Made by a program: the position numbers and the translations under genes. From positions 3,534,001 through 3,598,000 of the forward strand of contig NZ_CP079107.1 of assembly GCF_019285735.1 (NCBI RefSeq): a stretch of 64,000 nucleotides of DNA, written 5' to 3'. The DNA is from Paeniglutamicibacter sp. Y32M11 (lineage in GTDB: Bacteria > Actinomycetota > Actinomycetes > Actinomycetales > Micrococcaceae). This document shows positions 59,043 through 64,000 of this stretch, one piece after another (the stretch's first letter is position 1; each line of letters starts with the position of its first letter). The notes beneath the pieces were generated by a model. That model saw only the letters and a program-made list of their open reading frames with translations, was not told the DNA's origin and did no database searches.

Positions 59043-60031
59043 GCCGCGATGGCCTCACGCGGCGCACCGTCCTGCGCGCGCTGCTTGCGACAGGTGCAGT
59101 CTCGGCGCTCACCCCTGCTCTCGCCTCGTGTACCCCCACCTCGCGGGCGGCTTCCATGGTGGTGGCAGGGGGCGAAAGCGGTGGCTTCTATCTGGAGTTC
59201 GCCACCCTGCTGGCCGATTCCCTGCAGCGGCACCGTGTGGCATCGGTGGCATCAGTAGAAATCACCGGTGGCAGTCTGGATAACGTCAAGAAGTTACTCG
59301 ATGGTGAGGCCACGTTGGCGGTGGCACTGGCGGATGCCGCGTCACTGAGCGCCGGGCAGGAAAGTCAGCACGGCGGAAAAATTGTCGCCCTGGGCAGGGT
59401 GTATGAGAACTATGTCCATGCCTTGGTGCGCAAGGACAGTCCCATTTCCTCCATCAAGGATCTCGCTGGACGCACCGTGGCGGTGGGCACCGAGGGATCT
59501 GGCACCTCATTGATCACCCCGCGGCTCTTTGATGTGGCCAAGCTGTCCACCATCACCGCCGGTTCCAGCAACAAGGCCGTCACGGTCCTGCCGCTGGGAC
59601 TGAACGACGGGCTGGCCGCGCTGGCGGAGAAAAGTGTGGACGCGCTGTTCTGGTGTGGCGGGGTCCCCACCGCCTCCATCACTCAGGCCCATGCCACAAC
59701 GCCATTTTCGCTACTGGATCTCTCGGCGTTGTTGCCCGGCCTGAGCCAAGAATATGGGACCTTTTACGACAGGGTACTGATCCCCGCCAATTCCTATGCG
59801 GGCATGGACGCGGTGTGGAGCATCGGTGTGGCCAATTTGCTGCTCTGCCGCTCGGATCTGGATGATGCCACGGTTAAGGCCACAGTAAAGCTGTTGGTCG
59901 GGCACGGGGATGAGCTGATTCCGCAATCCAGCGTTGGAGTGCAGTTCCTAAGCTCCGAAACCCTCATCAACACCGCGGACATCCCGCTACACCCCGCCGC
60001 CGCGGCCGCCTACCGCGAGCTCCACGGCTAG
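59039..60031 (+). CDS. TAXI-family TRAP-type solute-binding lipoprotein
   Basis: The 330-residue protein has a twin-arginine-like motif TRRTVLRALLATGA and a lipobox ALASC, suggesting Tat export and lipid anchoring. The mature part has the TAXI pattern MVVAGGESGGFYLEFATLLADSL and EITGGSLDNVKKLLDGEATLAVALADAAS, then AVGTEGSGT. TAXI proteins normally serve TRAP transporters, but no TRAP membrane gene is present. Coupled by a 4-bp overlap to the kinase, it more likely acts as an extracytoplasmic ligand sensor for that kinase. Confidence 0.88.
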   Translation: MSRDGLTRRTVLRALLATGAVSALTPALASCTPTSRAASMVVAGGESGGFYLEFATLLADSLQRHRVASVASVEITGGSLDNVKKLLDGEATLAVALADAASLSAGQESQHGGKIVALGRVYENYVHALVRKDSPISSIKDLAGRTVAVGTEGSGTSLITPRLFDVAKLSTITAGSSNKAVTVLPLGLNDGLAALAEKSVDALFWCGGVPTASITQAHATTPFSLLDLSALLPGLSQEYGTFYDRVLIPANSYAGMDAVWSIGVANLLLCRSDLDDATVKATVKLLVGHGDELIPQSSVGVQFLSSETLINTADIPLHPAAAAAYRELHG

Positions 60032-60067
60032 AGCGACACCAACGGCTTGGTACCGACGGGAAAAGAT

Positions 60068-60120
60068 AAATCGCTCCGTACCCGTGGCCTTTGAGGGGCA
60101 CCGGGTACGGAGCGATTTTT
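60068..60120 (+). terminator. Rho-independent terminator after the TAXI operon
   Basis: AAATCGCTCCGTACCCG and CGGGTACGGAGCGATTT form a perfect 17-bp stem with a GC-rich loop and a run of Ts on the + strand. The A-run at its left end would serve as the T-run for the convergent gene. Confidence 0.95.
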
Positions 60121-60158
60121 GATCGGTGGTGAGTGCCAGCCCAGGGATCTTAGCTAGA

Positions 60159-61589
60159 TCAGAGTGTCATGTCTTCGAGCTGGCGCCCGTTGGTCTCGCG
60201 CACCATCCGCCAGACAAAGAGGAACGAGAGCAACGCGAATCCGGCGTAGATGCCGTAGGCAAGCTGCAGGCCCAGGTCCGCGAGTGTCGGGAAGGTCGTG
60301 CTGACCACGAAGTTGGCGATCCATTGTGCCGCGGCACCGATTCCCAGGGCGAGCGCGCGGATGTTGTTGGGGAACATTTCGCCGAGCAATACCCAGACGA
60401 CCGGACCCCAGCTGGCGCCAAAGCCGATCACAAACAGGTTCGCTGCGATCAGGGCAATCATGCCCCAGGAGCCCGGGAGGCTCACTTCTCCGTTGACGGT
60501 CACCGATTGGGCGAAGGCCACGGCCATGGTTCCAAGTGACAGGGTCATCATGCCGGAGCCGATGAGCAGCAGCAGTTTGCGGCCCAGCACATCAACCAGC
60601 GAGATCGCCACGATGGTTGCCACGATGTTCGTGACCGAGGTGATCACGGAGATCATGAAGGAGTCAGATTCCTGGAATCCGACAGACTTCCACATGGTGG
60701 TCGAGTAGTAGAAGATCACGTTGATGCCCACGAGCTGCTGGAAGATCGAGAGCAGGATGCCGATCCAGACCAGCTTCTTGAAGCCGAATTTGCCTCCAAA
60801 GAGGTCGGCAAAGCGTTGGCGCCGTTCCAGGTTAACCGTCGCCCTGATTTCGGCGATCTTGTTCTCCGTGGATTCTCCCGGAGTCATTCCCACCATGTTG
60901 ATGAGCACCTGGCGGGCGCCCTCGTCATCGTTTTTCTCCACGAGGTAGCGCGGTGACTCGGGCAACCGAGAGGCCAGGATGCCGTAGACGACGGCCGGTA
61001 CCAGCCCGGAGAGGAACATCCAGCGCCACGCTTCAAGGCCCAGCCACGCACTCTGGGATGCTCCACCGGCCAGCCAAGCGATCATGGCCGAGATGAGGAA
61101 GGCGAGGAAGATGCCGATGACCAGCGCGAGCTGCTGCAGGGTGGCCAGGCGACCACGCTGTTTTGAGGGAGCGATTTCGGCAATGTAGGCGGGTGCGATC
61201 ACCGAGGCAAAACCCACGCCGATGCCGCCGATAAGCCGCCACCAGATCAGGTCCCACACGCCGAAGGCGAGTCCACAGCCCAAGGCACTGGCAGCAAGCA
61301 GGACACTTGCCACGAGCATGGTGCGCACGCGGCCAAAGCGTTGTGAACACACGCCGGCAAACCAAGCACCCAGTGCGGCTCCCAACAGAGCGCATGAAAC
61401 GGTGAAGCCCAGCATGACCGAACTCAGCGAGAACTGCTCACGCACCGCATCAACCGTTCCGTTGATGATCGCGCTGTCGTAACCGAAGAGGAAGCCGCCC
61501 AGCGCCGCGGTTAAGGCCATGGCGATGAGCCGAGGCGTCACCCGCCCGTCGTTCTGAACCACAGGAGTATTTCGCGTCATCTCAGGCAC
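60159..61589 (-). CDS. Sugar porter (MFS, sugar:H+ symporter type)
   Basis: The 476-residue, 12-segment transporter carries the sugar-porter signatures GGFLFGYDSAIINGTV, RLIGGIGVGFASVIAPAYIAEIAPSKQRGRL, the PESPRYLVEK loop and IFQQLVGINVIFYYS (hexose-binding helix 7). The closest known types are XylE/glucose/inositol symporters. The start is a GTG at 61589 with GTGGGAA upstream; ATG 61580 is an alternative. It is divergent from a ROK regulator, with two ATTAGTAA repeats between, which suggests sugar-responsive control. Confidence 0.92.
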   Translation of the reverse strand: MPEMTRNTPVVQNDGRVTPRLIAMALTAALGGFLFGYDSAIINGTVDAVREQFSLSSVMLGFTVSCALLGAALGAWFAGVCSQRFGRVRTMLVASVLLAASALGCGLAFGVWDLIWWRLIGGIGVGFASVIAPAYIAEIAPSKQRGRLATLQQLALVIGIFLAFLISAMIAWLAGGASQSAWLGLEAWRWMFLSGLVPAVVYGILASRLPESPRYLVEKNDDEGARQVLINMVGMTPGESTENKIAEIRATVNLERRQRFADLFGGKFGFKKLVWIGILLSIFQQLVGINVIFYYSTTMWKSVGFQESDSFMISVITSVTNIVATIVAISLVDVLGRKLLLLIGSGMMTLSLGTMAVAFAQSVTVNGEVSLPGSWGMIALIAANLFVIGFGASWGPVVWVLLGEMFPNNIRALALGIGAAAQWIANFVVSTTFPTLADLGLQLAYGIYAGFALLSFLFVWRMVRETNGRQLEDMTL

Positions 61590-61667
61590 CGATTCCCACT
61601 CGAGAGTGACCGCGGGTTACTTGCGGCAGTTCATGGCTTCGAAACACGCTGAGATCTCCTTTGATTC

Positions 61668-61689
61668 ATTAGTAAGACTCAATTAGTAA
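61668..61689. promoter_or_regulatory. Direct repeats ATTAGTAA between sugar porter and ROK genes
   Basis: ATTAGTAA occurs at 61668-61675 and again at 61682-61689 (14-bp period) in the AT-rich centre of the 180-bp divergent gap. TTAGTAA half-sites resemble those used by ROK/XylR-type repressors. Confidence 0.5.
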
Positions 61690-61769
61690 AGGAGCCTAAA
61701 CATAGCGTTATCCAGCATATGGCACTACGGTAGGAATCCGAAAGACCTCCTACCCAAAGGAACAATCGC

Positions 61770-62912
61770 ATGATCACCGCAGCCGCCTCCGGAACCCCCG
61801 ACAGGCCCCTGCCGCAGAGTCTTGCCATCGGAACCGACCGACGCTTCTTGGACCAACTGCTCCGCAACGGCCCCAGCTCGCGCACCGCCATTGCCGCTGC
61901 CACCGGACTCTCGCGCCCCACCGCTTCGGAGGCCGCCGCGCGCTTGTCAGAGACCGGATTACTACGAATTATCCAAACCCCGCCAAGCAATAAACGGGGC
62001 AGGATACCGGAGATTTACGATCTGGATCCCGCCTACGGACACACGCTTTCACTGGCTGCCGCGGCCGGCCAAACCCGAGTCCAAACCCATGACTTGCGCG
62101 GCACGCTGCTTCACGACACCAGTGCGGATCTGCCACATTCGATCACCCCAGCCGAGTTTGATTCAACCCTGCGCGAGCTCATCAGCACCGCGGTGAGTAC
62201 CACCGGATCCCCGTGTCTTGCGGCGACGGCGTCGCAGGGCAACCCGGTAGACCCCTTGTCCCAGCGTCCGGTGGTGCTACCGGCCTCGGCCTTCCCGGAA
62301 GGCCGAGGGGACGTCGGCGCACTGCTCCGGACTTTTTGCGATGGACCGGTGCGACTGGATAACGACGTTAACTGGGCAACCCTGGCCGAACAGCGCATGG
62401 GTGTCGCCCGCGGAATTGATGAGCTCATCAATGTTTATCTGGGACCCGGTATTGGCGCAGGATTGGTCATGTCCGGCATGGTTCAGCGCGGCCGGCATGG
62501 TGCCGCCGGAGAGCTGAGCTACCTGCGCTCGGGCGGACGCACGTTGATCAGCCAGCTGCTGGACCACGGCGTGGCTGCCCCCGGCACCGATAGGTTGGAC
62601 GTCCCGGGGTGCCTTGCACTTTTTGCCACCACACCGGCGCCGCACAATGCCGAACTTTTTGTTGCCGCAGTCGCCCAGCAAATCAGCAACATTGCTGCGA
62701 TCACCGACCCTCAGGCCCTGGTGCTCAGCGGCCCGATCGCGAATAATCCCCCCTTCATTCGGATGCTCAGCCAGGCCCTGAAACCGCTCCTTGTTAATGC
62801 CGATCTTCAGGTGCTGCCCAGTGCACTAGGCGCCGATGCTCCGTTGATCGGTGCCAGCTTGGCAGCTCGGGATCTGGCCGAAGAGCACTTCTGGAGCGGC
62901 TACCGCTGCTAA
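61770..62912 (+). CDS. ROK-family transcriptional regulator
   Basis: The 380-residue protein has an N-terminal winged helix (DQLLRNGPSSRTAIAAATGLSRPTASEAAARLSETGLL) and a sugar-kinase-like ROK domain. LDNDVNWATLAEQRMG, the NVYLGPGIGAGLVMSG glycine-rich loop and GAAGELSYLR are visible. The usual zinc CXCGXXGC motif after GELSYLR is missing, so the zinc site is probably absent. The regulator likely represses the divergent sugar porter through the ATTAGTAA repeats. Confidence 0.88.
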   Translation: MITAAASGTPDRPLPQSLAIGTDRRFLDQLLRNGPSSRTAIAAATGLSRPTASEAAARLSETGLLRIIQTPPSNKRGRIPEIYDLDPAYGHTLSLAAAAGQTRVQTHDLRGTLLHDTSADLPHSITPAEFDSTLRELISTAVSTTGSPCLAATASQGNPVDPLSQRPVVLPASAFPEGRGDVGALLRTFCDGPVRLDNDVNWATLAEQRMGVARGIDELINVYLGPGIGAGLVMSGMVQRGRHGAAGELSYLRSGGRTLISQLLDHGVAAPGTDRLDVPGCLALFATTPAPHNAELFVAAVAQQISNIAAITDPQALVLSGPIANNPPFIRMLSQALKPLLVNADLQVLPSALGADAPLIGASLAARDLAEEHFWSGYRC

Positions 62913-63031
62913 ATCTGCGCGTCCGCGCGCACCTGGACGCCGACTAGCCCTCCCCCACCGAAATGACCGTGCAGTAGGCTAGCGGCGAGGGAACGACGGT
63001 GCTCCCTCGATCAGTTATCAGGGGGCGAATC

Positions 63032-63979
63032 ATGTACACGTTCGAGCAAGCCGATTCATTCGCCGAATGGCGCCGACTGATCTCCTCCACCTTTGTGCCC
63101 TTGGATGCAGAGCAGGTGCGCAGCGGCTCCTTCTCCGGTCGCCTGGGCGGACGGCAGCTCAACGACGTTGGCATCATGCGCATCGAGGCCAACCCACAGA
63201 CCGTTCTGCGCTCCCCGGCCCTGATCAAGGCCGGAAACGGCGTGGGCCACTACAAGCTCAGCCTTCAGCTCAAGGGCCATGGGCTGCTGCTCCAAGATGG
63301 CCGCGAAGCGGTCTTGGCACCGGGGGATGTTGCCATCTATGACACCCAGCGTCCGTACACGCTGAACTTCGAGGAGGACTTCGAAACCCTTGTGCTGATG
63401 TTCCCGCAACACTTACTGGGGCTTTCCCCGCAGGACGTTTCCGAACTCACCGCACGCTCCATGGGACGCGATAACCTTCTGGCCCAGGCAATTTCCCCCT
63501 TTGTGGTGTCCATTGCCGACCAACTTCCGGGATTGCGCAGCCCCATTGGACACCGCCTCGCAATGAACATCGTTGACCTGCTCTCCACCCTGCTGGCCGA
63601 TGAAATCCATGCACAGCCTCTTTCCGGGTCCGATAACCATGCCCGGATGTTGCGGCGCATCCAGCACCATATTCAGGCCCAGCTGGCCGACCCCTATCTG
63701 GCCCCGGATACGATCGCGGCGGCACACCACATTGCCACGCGCACGCTGCACAAGATTTTCGCCGAATCCTCGCTGACGGTCAGCGGGTGGATCCGCGAAC
63801 GCAGGCTCGAGGCCGCACGCCGCGACCTGGCCGACCCGCTGCGCTCCCACCTTCCGGTGCGGGAAATCGGCGCCCGCTGGGGACTGCTGGATCCGGCACA
63901 TTTCAGCAGGATCTTCCGTGCGGCATTCGGCACCTCTCCCACGCAATATCGTCGCCTACAAGAGCAGTCCGGATCATAA
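63032..63979 (+). CDS. AraC-family transcriptional regulator
   Basis: The 315-residue regulator has an N-terminal AraC-binding-like ligand domain (LQLKGHGLLLQDGREAVLAPGDVAIYDTQRPYTLNFEEDFETLVLMFP). A C-terminal double helix-turn-helix follows (IQHHIQAQLADPYLAPDTIAAAHHIATRTLHKIFAESSLTVSGWIRERRLEAARRDL, then HFSRIFRAAFGTSPTQYRR). The ATG at 63032 has AGGGGG 6 nt upstream and excludes a longer in-frame start. It stands alone near the window edge; its target genes are not visible. Confidence 0.92.
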   Translation: MYTFEQADSFAEWRRLISSTFVPLDAEQVRSGSFSGRLGGRQLNDVGIMRIEANPQTVLRSPALIKAGNGVGHYKLSLQLKGHGLLLQDGREAVLAPGDVAIYDTQRPYTLNFEEDFETLVLMFPQHLLGLSPQDVSELTARSMGRDNLLAQAISPFVVSIADQLPGLRSPIGHRLAMNIVDLLSTLLADEIHAQPLSGSDNHARMLRRIQHHIQAQLADPYLAPDTIAAAHHIATRTLHKIFAESSLTVSGWIRERRLEAARRDLADPLRSHLPVREIGARWGLLDPAHFSRIFRAAFGTSPTQYRRLQEQSGS

Positions 63980-64000
63980 TTTGCGCCCCACCGATGATCC

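Overview
The window is a high-GC stretch of actinobacterial chromosome. Codon use, gene-family content and gene style (many GTG/TTG starts, 4-bp stop/start overlaps, GC-rich hairpin terminators) fit the family Micrococcaceae, in the Arthrobacter / Paeniglutamicibacter / Glutamicibacter group. No rRNA, tRNA, CRISPR array, prophage or intact insertion sequence was seen. Functions are inferred from motifs and family knowledge, without database searches.

Layout. 1-4.1 kb: a leftward 2-oxoacid dehydrogenase operon (E1-alpha, E1-beta, E2; E2 runs off the edge; E1-alpha carries an apparent frameshift near its 5' end), preceded by a 36-bp palindrome and an aromatic/histidinol-phosphate-type aminotransferase. 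4.2-6.4 kb: a small membrane protein and a two-gene unit of a WXG100-like helical protein with a serine hydrolase. 6.6-8.1 kb: purB. 8.3-13.4 kb: an assimilatory nitrate operon (narK-type transporter, Mo-bisMGD nitrate reductase, flavoprotein electron-transfer subunit). 14.6-19.5 kb: a Mn/Fe ABC importer, a DAACS symporter and an MntR-type DtxR regulator. 19.7-24.2 kb: maleylacetate reductase and an ABC exporter with a DesK/DesR-type two-component system.

24.5-41.1 kb is an accessory catabolic region. It holds a carboxylesterase and a long Baeyer-Villiger monooxygenase of the 4-hydroxyacetophenone type, a vanillyl-alcohol-oxidase-family flavoprotein, a luciferase-like monooxygenase, an HpaB-type phenol monooxygenase, an MmgE/PrpD protein, a flavin reductase fused to an FCD regulator domain, an MHS transporter, and GntR, LysR and XRE-cupin regulators. 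It ends in a B3/4-domain / DapA-like pair. With the maleylacetate reductase at 19.7 kb, part of the set can be read as a route from 4-alkylphenols through 4-hydroxyphenyl esters and hydroquinone/hydroxyquinol to 3-oxoadipate. The ring-cleavage dioxygenase is missing from the window.

41.1-44.0 kb: a PhnB-like protein and a PadR/DUF1048/ABC-2 exporter operon. 44.0-44.9 kb holds no recognisable gene. 44.9-50.2 kb: an Fe3+-type ABC importer with a metallo-beta-lactamase-fold hydrolase, visibly lower in GC than its surroundings and flanked by two gene-poor stretches, so perhaps acquired. 51.0-55.1 kb: an unrecognised acidic protein, a G-quadruplex-prone hexanucleotide repeat, and a MarR / MFS exporter / aldo-keto reductase unit. 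55.2-60.0 kb: an alpha-ketoglutarate-type MHS transporter divergent from a response regulator / histidine kinase / TAXI binding-protein operon. 60.1-64.0 kb: a sugar porter with a divergent ROK regulator, and an AraC regulator.
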